Shown: one piece after another, positions 1 through 5,822 of the stretch
Numbering within the stretch: the first letter of the stretch is position 1
Layout: the number at the start of each line of letters is the position of its first letter
Notes under the pieces: model-generated
What the model saw: only the letters and a program-made list of their open reading frames with translations
Told to the model about the DNA's origin: nothing
The model's database searches: none
Assembly: GCA_964440495.1 (NCBI GenBank)
Contig: CAYTSD010000043.1
Span: 1 to 9,216, forward strand
Length of the DNA stretch: 9,216 nt
Direction: 5' to 3'
From: Benthortus sp964440495
GTDB lineage: Archaea; Thermoproteota; Nitrososphaeria_A; Caldarchaeales; Wolframiiraptoraceae
Position numbers and translations under genes: made by a program

Positions 1-21
1 CCACCACCCCCTCCCCCATAG

Positions 22-29
22 AAAAATAA
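22..29 (-). terminator. Oligo-T terminator after tRNA-Ser
   Basis: The minus strand reads ATTATTTTTC starting a few bases past the tRNA 3' end. Intrinsic archaeal termination commonly uses such T tracts. No stem is needed or seen. Confidence 0.45.
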
Positions 30-33
30 TCCA

Positions 34-118
34 CGCGGCGGGCGGGATTTGAACCCGCGCGGCCCATCGGGCCACAGGCTTAGCAGGCCTGCCCCCTACC
101 GGGCTAGGGTACCGCCGC
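34..118 (-). tRNA. tRNA-Ser (anticodon GCU)
   Basis: Read on the minus strand this folds as a class II tRNA with a long variable arm, as expected for serine. The 7-bp acceptor stem pairs 112-118 with 35-41. The T arm is 42-58 with loop TTCAAAT. The anticodon loop at 80-86 reads CTGCTAA, giving anticodon GCU, which decodes AGC and AGU. The discriminator base is G (position 34), correct for serine. CCA is not encoded, since the next bases on this strand are TGG, so it must be added after transcription. I see no intron. A strong TATA box lies 27 bases upstream and an oligo-T tract lies downstream, so the gene looks independently transcribed. Confidence 0.96.
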
Positions 119-141
119 CGAGGATTCCTTGCTGTGCGGTT

Positions 142-149
142 TATTTATA
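142..149 (-). promoter_or_regulatory. TATA box of tRNA-Ser
   Basis: The minus strand reads TATAAATA, centred about 27 bases before the first base of the tRNA, the classic archaeal TBP-site distance. It implies almost no 5' leader. Its AT-rich, nearly symmetric sequence could also serve the rightward DUF211 gene. Confidence 0.7.
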
Positions 150-175
150 GTGTTTTCTCTCTGGCAGGGGAATAA

Positions 176-185
176 CATTTTTATT
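176..185 (+). promoter_or_regulatory. Possible TATA element for the DUF211-transporter pair
   Basis: CATTTTTATT is an AT-rich element centred near 180. Transcription would begin near 205, giving a leader of about 20 bases before the preferred GTG at 226. The symmetric AT-rich box at 142-149 is an alternative. Confidence 0.35.
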
Positions 186-225
186 GTGTTCTCTTTGTGG
201 TGGGTGTGGGTTGGTGGAAGAGAGG

Positions 226-498
226 GTGCGGGAGAAGCCCTCCCTGATCTCGAGGCTGGTGCTAGATATCTTGAAGCCTCATTTACCGTCTCTAGTCGAC
301 TTCAGCATGGAGGTCTCGAGGGTTCAAGGGGTTAAGAGGGTTAACGCCGTGCTGGTTGAGGTCGACGCAGAGACCGACAGCATAAAGCTTACAGTTGAGG
401 GGAAGGGGATAGACTACGGGGAGCTTGAGTCAGTGGTTAAAAGGCTTGGCGCAGCTATACATAGTGTCGACGAGGTGGTTGTCGAGTCCACGGGGTGA
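226..498 (+). CDS. DUF211 family protein
   Basis: This small soluble archaeal protein belongs to DUF211, of which MTH889 is a structurally known member with a ferredoxin-like fold and ring-shaped assemblies; its biochemical role is not established. The family signature is clear: LVLDILKPH near the N-terminus, a central VNAVLVEVDAETDSIKLT strand pair, and the ending GAAIHSVDEVVVES. The frame is open from a TTG at 184, giving 104 residues, but the extra N-terminal residues have no counterpart in the family. I prefer GTG at 226 (90 aa), which puts the conserved LVLD about nine residues in, as in relatives; GTG at 214 is also possible. The stop codon sits inside the ribosome site of the downstream transporter gene, so the two are probably co-translated. 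That partnership suggests, but does not prove, a metal-related role. Confidence 0.88.
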   Translation: MREKPSLISRLVLDILKPHLPSLVDFSMEVSRVQGVKRVNAVLVEVDAETDSIKLTVEGKGIDYGELESVVKRLGAAIHSVDEVVVESTG

Positions 499-500
499 GG
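494..500 (+). promoter_or_regulatory. Ribosome binding site coupling DUF211 to the transporter
   Basis: GGTGAGG overlaps the DUF211 stop codon (TGA at 496-498) and lies 8 bases before the GTG at 509. It closely matches the archaeal Shine-Dalgarno consensus, which fixes the transporter start and implies translational coupling. Confidence 0.75.
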
Positions 501-508
501 GTTAAGAG

Positions 509-1114
509 GTGCTGAGAAGCCTTAGAGAGAAGATCTCTAGGATATTCAGGTACTCGGAGGCCGAGGAGTATCCTAGACGCTACGCCGTGATGAACGCCTT
601 CGACGGGGTTATGACCGTGCTTGGAATCGTCTTAGGCTCACAGCTTCTAGGCGGAGGTCACGCCCCCCACATCGTTGGCGCAGGAGTCGGAGCATCCCTA
701 GCCATGGGGGTCTCAGGCGCCAGCGGAACCTACATGGCTGAGATGGCTGAGCAGGAGAGGAAGATTAAGGAGATTGAGGAGGCTATGCTAACCAATTTAG
801 ATGACTCTATTCTAGGCCGTGCCCACCGTCAAGCAGCCCTTATCTCAGCTATGGTGGACTCTCTCGCGGCGCTCCTCGCGGGTCTCGCCGTTGTCTCGCC
901 CTATGCGGCGGCTGTGGCTGGAATCCTAACGGAGGCAGCGGCCTTCTACGTCTCCCTCCTAATCTCCTTCGGGATGCTCTTCGTCCTCGGCGTCTTCCTG
1001 GGAAGGGTCTCTGGGAGGAACCTCATCCTCTCAGGGTTCAAGGCTCTGGCATTCGGCGTCGCAACCCTCCTACTTCTACTACTCCTAAACCTTCTTACTC
1101 CCTCAGTTGGGTGA
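509..1114 (+). CDS. VIT1/CCC1-type iron/manganese transporter family membrane protein
   Basis: A 201-residue membrane protein of the VIT1/CCC1 (DUF125) family, whose eukaryotic members move Fe2+ or Mn2+ out of the cytosol into vacuoles; prokaryotic members are presumed exporters. After a charged N-terminal amphipathic stretch, the first helix carries the family signature AFDGVMTVLGIVLG (residues 30-43). A second helix (about 52-74) follows, then a soluble, acidic MAEMAEQERKIKEIEEAML segment (77-94). This matches the cytosolic metal-binding helices of the family, with glutamates and methionines that could bind metal. Hydrophobic segments at about 109-129, 131-164 and 175-196 complete a five-helix plan. 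The GTG start is set by the GGTGAGG site 8 bases upstream. Its substrate is inferred from the family only. Its last 12 bases overlap the end of the convergent mtnA. Confidence 0.88.
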   Translation: MLRSLREKISRIFRYSEAEEYPRRYAVMNAFDGVMTVLGIVLGSQLLGGGHAPHIVGAGVGASLAMGVSGASGTYMAEMAEQERKIKEIEEAMLTNLDDSILGRAHRQAALISAMVDSLAALLAGLAVVSPYAAAVAGILTEAAAFYVSLLISFGMLFVLGVFLGRVSGRNLILSGFKALAFGVATLLLLLLLNLLTPSVG

Positions 1115-2131
1115 GAGTGTTGCTAGCTCTTCAGGCTTATAGACGCCTCTCTCGGTTACTATGTAGGTGACTAGGTCTGGAGGCGTTATATCGAAGGCTG
1201 GGTTAACGGCCTTGGCTCCGCGTGGAGCTATCCGCTCACGTCCCACGTAGAAGACCTCCTTCAGGTCTCTCTCCTCTATCACAACCTCCTCTGGAGTGTG
1301 CTCGAAGTCTATCGTCGAGAAGGGTGCGGCCACCAGGAAAGGTATGTTGAATCGCTTGGCGGCTATTGCGTGGCTGAGGGTTCCAATCTTGTTTATCACG
1401 TGGCCTGTCTTGGCGAGGATTCTATCGGCTCCAACTATCACCTTGCTTATCTCTCCACGCTGCATCAGGAAGGCCGCCATGTTATCCGTTATCATGGTTA
1501 CTGGAATGTTGTCCCTCATAAGCTCCCAGACGGTTAGCCTTGCTCCCTGAAGCCTCGGCCTAGTCTCGGAGGAGTAGACCCTTATCCGCTTCCCCTGCCT
1601 GACAGCCGACCTAATCACGCCGAGAGCGGTCCCATAACCAACGGTTGCCAGTGCTCCAGCGTTGCAGTGTGTCAGGATTACGTCTCCGTCCTCGATTAGC
1701 TCTGCGCCGTTATCCCCTATCCGCCTATTGGTCTCGACGTCCTCCTCAGCCATCTTCAAGGCCTCGGCGACAACCTTCTCCCTAACCTCCTCAGCGGTCT
1801 CACAGCCCTCAGCAGCCCTCATAACCCTATCAATAGCCCAGAAGAGGTTAACCGCGGTAGGCCTGGTTGCTCTCAGAAGCTCGGCGGCCTTCTCAAGCCT
1901 CCCCAGAATCCTCTCCCTCCTCTTGGTCCTACACCTCCATGCCTCTAAGGCCAAACCCATGGCGGCTGCGACGCCTATAGCCGGGGCTCCACGGACAGCC
2001 ATATCCTTAATCGCCTTCGCAACCTGCTTAGCGGTCCTAAGCCTCAGGTATCGGAGCCTATGGGGTAGAAGCCTCTGATCGATCATGACGAGGGTTCCGT
2101 TTCTCCAGTAAAGTGTCCGAAGCTCCTTCAT
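1103..2131 (-). CDS. mtnA: S-methyl-5-thioribose-1-phosphate isomerase
   Basis: Interconverts the aldose 5-methylthioribose 1-phosphate and the ketose methylthioribulose 1-phosphate in methionine (methylthioadenosine) salvage. The 342 residues match the family's usual length. The eIF2B-like fold is marked by RGAPAIG at 47-53, the catalytic cysteine in THCNAGALAT (Cys156), and GADRI with the catalytic aspartate (Asp236). These are followed by NKIGT (247-251), FDITPPDL (313-320) and VTERG near the C-terminus. The N-terminal LYWRNGTLVMIDQ is typical and supports the ATG at 2131. No good ribosome site precedes it, so a leaderless or short-leader transcript is likely. Ribose-1,5-bisphosphate isomerase and aIF2B subunits are related, but the Cys/Asp contexts and C-terminal motif favour MtnA. 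No other salvage genes are nearby. Confidence 0.95.
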   Translation of the reverse strand: MKELRTLYWRNGTLVMIDQRLLPHRLRYLRLRTAKQVAKAIKDMAVRGAPAIGVAAAMGLALEAWRCRTKRRERILGRLEKAAELLRATRPTAVNLFWAIDRVMRAAEGCETAEEVREKVVAEALKMAEEDVETNRRIGDNGAELIEDGDVILTHCNAGALATVGYGTALGVIRSAVRQGKRIRVYSSETRPRLQGARLTVWELMRDNIPVTMITDNMAAFLMQRGEISKVIVGADRILAKTGHVINKIGTLSHAIAAKRFNIPFLVAAPFSTIDFEHTPEEVVIEERDLKEVFYVGRERIAPRGAKAVNPAFDITPPDLVTYIVTERGVYKPEELATLSPN

Positions 2132-2155
2132 GCCTCAATAGGGGAACTAGTGCCC

Positions 2156-2168
2156 GACTTAACCATTT
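2156..2168 (-). promoter_or_regulatory. Weak TATA-like element upstream of mtnA
   Basis: The minus strand reads AAATGGTTAAGTC about 25-37 bases before the mtnA ATG. Spacing fits an archaeal promoter for a nearly leaderless transcript, but the match is poor. Confidence 0.25.
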
Positions 2169-2171
2169 GCT

Positions 2172-2215
2172 AGAGGGGCTCAGACGGGTAAGTCAAGGTC
2201 ACCGCCACCCCTCTG
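2172..2215 (-). repeat. Inverted repeat between the sugar dehydrogenase gene and mtnA
   Basis: AGAGGGG (2172-2178) and CCCCTCT (2209-2215) are perfect 7-base complements around a 30-base loop. CTCAGA beside the first arm and TCTGAG over the second can form a competing pairing. The 154-base intergene is GC-rich compared with other intergenes here. It could be a processing or termination structure or a small RNA; nothing in it identifies a known family. Confidence 0.4.
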
Positions 2216-2285
2216 AGACGCGGCTCCCCCGACCCCCTTGTCCTCACAGCCCAAGCTATCCTACAGGGAGGAGGTAAATTAAGGG

Positions 2286-3251
2286 TTATAGTAGAGTGAA
2301 GTCCGGTTCAACTATCTTGTTCCTCTTTATCGACTCAAGCATCGCCTCGGCTATCGCCACAGCCTTAAACCCATCTACCCCATCAACTCTAGGCTGCCTC
2401 CCCTTGAGAATTGATTCGGTGAAGTGTGAGAGCTCAAGCTTGAGAGGCTCCCTCCACTTGATTATCGGCTCGATAACTATGTCAGCCTTCTCCAGGGATA
2501 GCTCCTGTGTTAGGAACCTGACGGAGAGGACTCCCTCGCTCCCAGTTATCTGGAGCTCCCTCTTCTTCCTAGGTGTGAGCCAGTTAGCCTCTATGAACGC
2601 TGTCTTGGAGCTGTCGGAGAAGGAGAGTATCGCCTGAACATGGTCGTCAAGCCTATGCCTAAACCTTCCCCCACGGGCATAGACCTCCTGCGGGTCTTCT
2701 CCGAATACGTATCTCGTTAGGTCTATGTCATGTATGGCTGTGTCTCTTATCACTCCAACATCTCCAATCCTCTCAGGCCACCACCCAATCCTCCTCCCAT
2801 GAGACATTATCACGTCACCTATCTCCCCCGCGTTAAGAAGCTCAACAGCCTTCCCAACCGCTGGATTAAACCTCTCGATGAACCCGGTCATCAAGAGCCT
2901 TCCATTCGACCTCGACGCATCGATTATTCTTACACAGTCCTCGGAGGTTGCTGCGAGAGGCTTCTCAACCAATACATGCAACCCTGCCTCAAGAGCCTTG
3001 ATAGCTACCTCAGCGTGGGTCACCGAGGGCGTGCAGACTGTTAAAGCATCGAGACCCGTCTTTCTAAGCATCTCATCCAGGTTTCCATAGTAGGTCTCCA
3101 CACCATACTTCGATGCAACGGTCTTGGCACGTTCAAGGTCTATGTCGCAGACCGCTTTCACCTCAACGTTTGGAAGCTCGCTGAGGACTCTCACATGATT
3201 TCTTCCCCAGAACCCTACACCGACTACACCGACCCTCAGCGGCTCACCCAA
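2286..3251 (-). CDS. Gfo/Idh/MocA family oxidoreductase, possibly UDP-N-acetylglucosamine 3-dehydrogenase
   Basis: An NAD(P)-dependent sugar dehydrogenase of 321 residues. The N-terminal Rossmann domain begins VGVVGVGFWGRNH (7-19) with the GxGxxG dinucleotide loop. A conserved CTPSVTHA (73-80) follows, then VEKPLA (95-100), whose lysine (97) is the family's catalytic-site residue. The C-terminal alpha/beta domain carries GDVGVIRDTAIHDIDL (163-178), where His174 and Asp175 are in the substrate-site position. This motif is typical of archaeal members annotated as UDP-GlcNAc 3-dehydrogenases, which begin the synthesis of 3-amino sugars for N-glycans. The TTG start is supported by a GGAGG site 9 bases upstream. 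It lies 39 bases after a small membrane gene that abuts a GlcNAc-1-phosphate transferase gene, which strengthens a UDP-sugar role. Substrate is inferred. Confidence 0.85.
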   Translation of the reverse strand: MGEPLRVGVVGVGFWGRNHVRVLSELPNVEVKAVCDIDLERAKTVASKYGVETYYGNLDEMLRKTGLDALTVCTPSVTHAEVAIKALEAGLHVLVEKPLAATSEDCVRIIDASRSNGRLLMTGFIERFNPAVGKAVELLNAGEIGDVIMSHGRRIGWWPERIGDVGVIRDTAIHDIDLTRYVFGEDPQEVYARGGRFRHRLDDHVQAILSFSDSSKTAFIEANWLTPRKKRELQITGSEGVLSVRFLTQELSLEKADIVIEPIIKWREPLKLELSHFTESILKGRQPRVDGVDGFKAVAIAEAMLESIKRNKIVEPDFTLL

Positions 3252-3260
3252 ACCCTCAAT

Positions 3261-3265
3261 CCTCC
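3261..3265 (-). promoter_or_regulatory. Ribosome binding site deciding the TTG start of the dehydrogenase
   Basis: The minus strand reads GGAGG, with a 9-base spacer before TTG (3249-3251). No ATG or GTG is suitably placed, so this supports the TTG. No separate promoter is evident in the 39-base gap upstream, consistent with operon transcription. Confidence 0.6.
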
Positions 3266-3290
3266 CTAAACCCTTCCAACCAGCCTCCTC

Positions 3291-3533
3291 TTAAGTCTCA
3301 GCGAGAAGAACTCTGTAGAGCCAGAACCTCGTCAAGAGATACCATGCATAAACCCATAGGCCGAAGACCGCCAGCCCTATGACGACTCTAGAGATGCTTA
3401 GAGCTAGGTTTCCATCAGCCTGCTCAAGTGCGGGAAACATCGTGGAGGCCATCACATACATGACTGCGAGAAAGGATGCCCAGACAATCAGAAGGAGAAG
3501 CGATACGAGAAGGATGTTTCTCACCAACCTCAT
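3291..3533 (-). CDS. Small two-helix membrane protein of unknown function
   Basis: An 80-residue hydrophobic protein I do not recognise. Residues about 7-30 and 47-70 form two probable membrane helices joined by a short polar loop (about 36-45). Basic residues at the N-terminus (MRLVR) and an aromatic, basic C-terminal stretch (WYLLTRFWLYR) suggest both ends face the cytoplasm. Its ATG directly follows the TAG of the upstream transferase gene (TAGATG), so the two are translationally coupled, and the dehydrogenase follows after 39 bases. That gene-to-gene contact is the main evidence that it is real. A scaffold or accessory subunit for the transferase, or a lipid-carrier handling protein, is possible but only a guess. 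Confidence 0.7.
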   Translation of the reverse strand: MRLVRNILLVSLLLLIVWASFLAVMYVMASTMFPALEQADGNLALSISRVVIGLAVFGLWVYAWYLLTRFWLYRVLLAET

Positions 3534-4505
3534 CTACCAAGCCTCCACGAGCAACAGGTCTGTGAGAAGAGCTAGAACCGCTGTGAAGATTGTAAGGATT
3601 GCGAGCGCCTTCACGACATCCCTCTCCCCAGCCCTCACTCCGGCAGTAATCATGCGGGTCAAAGTTATGGGAGCGTCTCTATCCTTCGAGGCCGTCAACA
3701 TTTCTCCTACAATCTCTATAGGCCTACTCCTAAGAGTCTTAGCGGACTTCAACCCACCTATAGAGAATATCACGTGCATCTCATTCATTATGTGAGGTAG
3801 AAGGGCGATTATCGCGGCGACCTCAATTCTTCCAATAATCGCTATGGAGGCTATCGACGCCCCGACTGCCAGGCTCCCACTATTCCCTGCGAAAACCTTC
3901 GACGGATAATTGTTGTAGAATAGGAATGAGAGGAGGGCTGCAAGCATTACAAGAGACATCGTTAGGATGAAGCCGTCTCCACGTAGGTATGCTATGATGC
4001 CTGAAACCATGAAGAATGGAAGCGAGGTAAATGCCATGGAGCCGTTGAGCACGTCGAGGCTGTTGACAGCGTTGCAGACAACCGGGTAGGCCGCCAACAC
4101 CATCACAGGATAGATTCTATAGAGCCTTGTTCCACCGATGAATGGGAGAACAGGTCTAGGCACATAGGCTCCCAAAACCAGTAGAAACGCTCCTGGAATT
4201 ATTAGGAGAAGAGGCTTAAGCTTCGGGTTAATCTCACCTCTAACATCCTCGACAAACCCTATCAATCCAGCCGTAAGAAGGGGTAGAAGAAAAGCTAACA
4301 CCAAGACAAGGTCTCCGCCGAGAAACCCGTATAGAACAACGGCTACAGCAACGCCGACAATAATGGCTAGCCCACCTGTCTTAGGGATAATAGGCTTCTC
4401 AAGCTTATGGAGGTCAACCCCGGTTAAACCCAGTTTAAACCCAACCCTAATGAATAGAGGTGTAAGAACTAGCACCAGGATTAAGGTCAGAAGAGGCTCA
4501 AGCAT
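3534..4505 (-). CDS. Glycosyltransferase family 4 (MraY/GPT-like) GlcNAc-1-phosphate:polyprenyl-phosphate transferase
   Basis: A multi-spanning membrane enzyme of 323 residues, about ten helices. It resembles the MraY/WecA/ALG7 family that moves a sugar-1-phosphate from a UDP-sugar onto a polyprenyl phosphate, the first step of lipid-linked glycan assembly. Recognisable landmarks are KTGG (42-45, usually PTGG), GFVEDVRGEINPK (83-95), NSLDVLNGSMAF (148-159), and VFAGNSGSLAVGA (204-216), followed by a cytosolic loop with PHIMNEMH and RSRP (259-262). The usual paired Asp is Glu86-Asp87 here, and the conserved Asp of the GD motif is Asn208, so catalysis may differ or this may be an archaeal subgroup variant. 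A TATA box about 29 bases before the ATG implies a leaderless transcript, and the next gene abuts the stop. Archaeal AglH-type function is the best inference; polymer-specific alternatives remain. Confidence 0.82.
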   Translation of the reverse strand: MLEPLLTLILVLVLTPLFIRVGFKLGLTGVDLHKLEKPIIPKTGGLAIIVGVAVAVVLYGFLGGDLVLVLAFLLPLLTAGLIGFVEDVRGEINPKLKPLLLIIPGAFLLVLGAYVPRPVLPFIGGTRLYRIYPVMVLAAYPVVCNAVNSLDVLNGSMAFTSLPFFMVSGIIAYLRGDGFILTMSLVMLAALLSFLFYNNYPSKVFAGNSGSLAVGASIASIAIIGRIEVAAIIALLPHIMNEMHVIFSIGGLKSAKTLRSRPIEIVGEMLTASKDRDAPITLTRMITAGVRAGERDVVKALAILTIFTAVLALLTDLLLVEAW

Positions 4506-4528
4506 CTAGGAGAGAAACGATGAAAAAT

Positions 4529-4539
4529 GATTAAAAAGG
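4529..4539 (-). promoter_or_regulatory. Promoter of the glycan cluster
   Basis: The minus strand reads CCTTTTTAATC, centred about 29 bases before the transferase ATG, with a purine-rich GAAAA stretch just upstream that could be a BRE. No ribosome site is seen, so transcription probably starts at or near the ATG. Confidence 0.55.
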
Positions 4540-4561
4540 TTTTCAACAATTAGAAGTAACC

Positions 4562-4586
4562 AAAAAATTGGAGGAATTAAGAAAAA
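4562..4586 (-). terminator. Oligo-T terminator after the GYD gene
   Basis: Two T tracts follow the GYD stop on the minus strand: TTTTT (4582-4586) and TTTTTT (4562-4567). They lie before the promoter of the next gene, as expected for an archaeal intrinsic terminator separating two units. Confidence 0.5.
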
Positions 4587-4593
4587 GCTTGAT

Positions 4594-4887
4594 TTAAGGC
4601 AGTTTCTCAAGTATTTTTTCTACTTCTTCTACTGAAAACGCTTTCAAGGTTATTGTGCGGACACGTCCCACACTACTTATGGCGAACAGAAGGGATAAGG
4701 CAACCTCATCGCTTGGGCCTTCAACCAGTGACACGAAGTCGTATTCTCCCATCGTGTAGTAGAAGCCGTGCCATTTCCCTCCAGCCTTCTCAACCATAGC
4801 CTTCGTCTGCGCAACATATTTAGGAGATTCCTTTATATTCCTGGCTCCTTCATCCGTAAACTTTCCTAAAACTACGTAAAACGGCAC
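4594..4887 (-). CDS. GYD domain-containing protein
   Basis: A 97-residue dimeric alpha/beta-barrel-type protein of the GYD family, for which no function is established. The eponymous motif is visible: YTMGEYDFVSLVEGP (about 44-58), preceded by the family's MVEKAGGKWHGFYY segment and followed by a SSVGRVRTITLKAF strand. The helix-rich C-terminus ends in VEEVEKILEKLP. The start is GTG at 4887; an ATG at 4897 is out of frame. A strong TATA box lies about 30 bases upstream, giving a leader of under ten bases, and T tracts close the gene, so it looks like a single-gene unit. Nothing nearby suggests a partner. Confidence 0.85.
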   Translation of the reverse strand: MPFYVVLGKFTDEGARNIKESPKYVAQTKAMVEKAGGKWHGFYYTMGEYDFVSLVEGPSDEVALSLLFAISSVGRVRTITLKAFSVEEVEKILEKLP

Positions 4888-4916
4888 TATCCCACATAGG
4901 TTGATTTCATAGACGC

Positions 4917-4923
4917 TATATAA
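4917..4923 (-). promoter_or_regulatory. TATA box of the GYD gene
   Basis: The minus strand reads TTATATA, followed by GCG, centred about 33 bases before the GTG start. This is the best TATA match in the window and predicts a leader of only about 6-9 bases. Confidence 0.65.
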
Positions 4924-4960
4924 GACTTGCTGATGAAGGTGCTAGAAATATTACTTCCGG

Positions 4961-5695
4961 TTAGAGAAAGTACGGTTGAGCAGCTCTACGTCTGATGACT
5001 ACGTTATCTATCTCAGCCTTCTCAGGTAGAGCTACCACGAATACAACAACCTCGGCGACATCCTCAGGCTCTATAAGATTCTCTGGCTTGAGGTCAGGTC
5101 TATAGGGTTGAATAGCCTTCATCATATCTGTTCTAACCCCAGCTGGAGAAACAGCAATCACTCTAATATTATATTCCTTTCCTTCCTGCGCTAGAACCTT
5201 CGTTAACCCCAGAATCGCATGCTTAGACGCAACATATACGCTCTGATTCGGATAACCCCTAAGACCCGCAGCTGAAGCAATGTTAACGATACATCCACTT
5301 CTCTGCTCCCTCATTATCCTGAACGCCTCCTTACTGCAGAGGAAAGTTCCCTCCACATTCACACTAAACACCTTTCTAAGATCCTCAAGACTTGTCTCAA
5401 GAAACGGCTTAACAACTATTACACCAGCATTATTCACCAACACGTCGAGAACATTCTCCCGCTCCATCACATAGGAAAACACTCTCTTCACATTCTCCTC
5501 ATTGCTCACATCCGCAGGTATCGCCACAGGATAACCTTCGTCAGAGGAGCCTCTTATCCGTCTTGCAGCATCCTCAAGCCTCTCCCTATTTCTCGACACC
5601 ATATACACCTTCATCCCATTCTCAATAAACTTCTTAGAAATAGCAAACCCGATACCCCTACTCGCACCCGTAACAACAGCAACCTTACCTCCCAA
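4961..5695 (-). CDS. Short-chain dehydrogenase/reductase (SDR)
   Basis: A cytosolic NAD(P)(H)-dependent oxidoreductase of the classical SDR family, about 244 residues. It has the cofactor loop TGASRGIG (9-16), NNAG (88-91), catalytic Ser141 in NIASAAG, and YVASK (154-158) with catalytic Tyr and Lys. Arg35 after the second strand suggests NADP(H). The C-terminal IDNVVIRR is common in serine-dehydrogenase/YdfG-like members. The substrate cannot be assigned. The only in-frame start is a TTG at 5695 without a clear ribosome site. Upstream codons in this frame would read FVDRLGGK, typical SDR N-terminal sequence, but without a start codon; dropping one T from the run at 5705-5708 would create TTG TTT GTT GAT AGG. 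The start is therefore uncertain. It has its own promoter and no evident partner. Confidence 0.88.
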   Translation of the reverse strand: MGGKVAVVTGASRGIGFAISKKFIENGMKVYMVSRNRERLEDAARRIRGSSDEGYPVAIPADVSNEENVKRVFSYVMERENVLDVLVNNAGVIVVKPFLETSLEDLRKVFSVNVEGTFLCSKEAFRIMREQRSGCIVNIASAAGLRGYPNQSVYVASKHAILGLTKVLAQEGKEYNIRVIAVSPAGVRTDMMKAIQPYRPDLKPENLIEPEDVAEVVVFVVALPEKAEIDNVVIRRRAAQPYFL

Positions 5696-5733
5696 CCTAT
5701 CAACAAAACAACCCGGCTTCAGAAACCCTCACC

Positions 5734-5743
5734 CCATAAAACG
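5734..5743 (-). promoter_or_regulatory. Possible promoter of the SDR gene
   Basis: The minus strand reads GTTTTATGGG, which places transcription start near 5712, just before the TTG at 5709-5711 discussed for the SDR. A second AT-rich block on the minus strand (TTTATTAATAA, near 5778-5788) could be another promoter. Confidence 0.4.
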
Positions 5744-5822
5744 TAAGCACAGGCCTCCTTATCCTACGTGAGTTCCTTATTAATAAATCTCAAACATTAG
5801 GACTTGTTTAGAATGTGAGAAG

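Noticed and set aside
129..335. 68-residue plus-strand frame overlapping the start of DUF211
   Set aside because: It reads through the tRNA-Ser promoter region and the DUF211 coding sequence in another frame, with repetitive low-complexity sequence and no family match.
1296..2078. Open frames on the plus strand across mtnA (1296-1550, 1298-1537, 1662-2078)
   Set aside because: They are antisense to a gene with complete mtnA motifs, show no family features or ribosome sites, and reflect codon bias of the real gene.
3379..3795. Plus-strand open frame of 138 residues
   Set aside because: It overlaps the transferase and the small membrane gene, which are coupled and motif-bearing; its composition looks like an antisense shadow.
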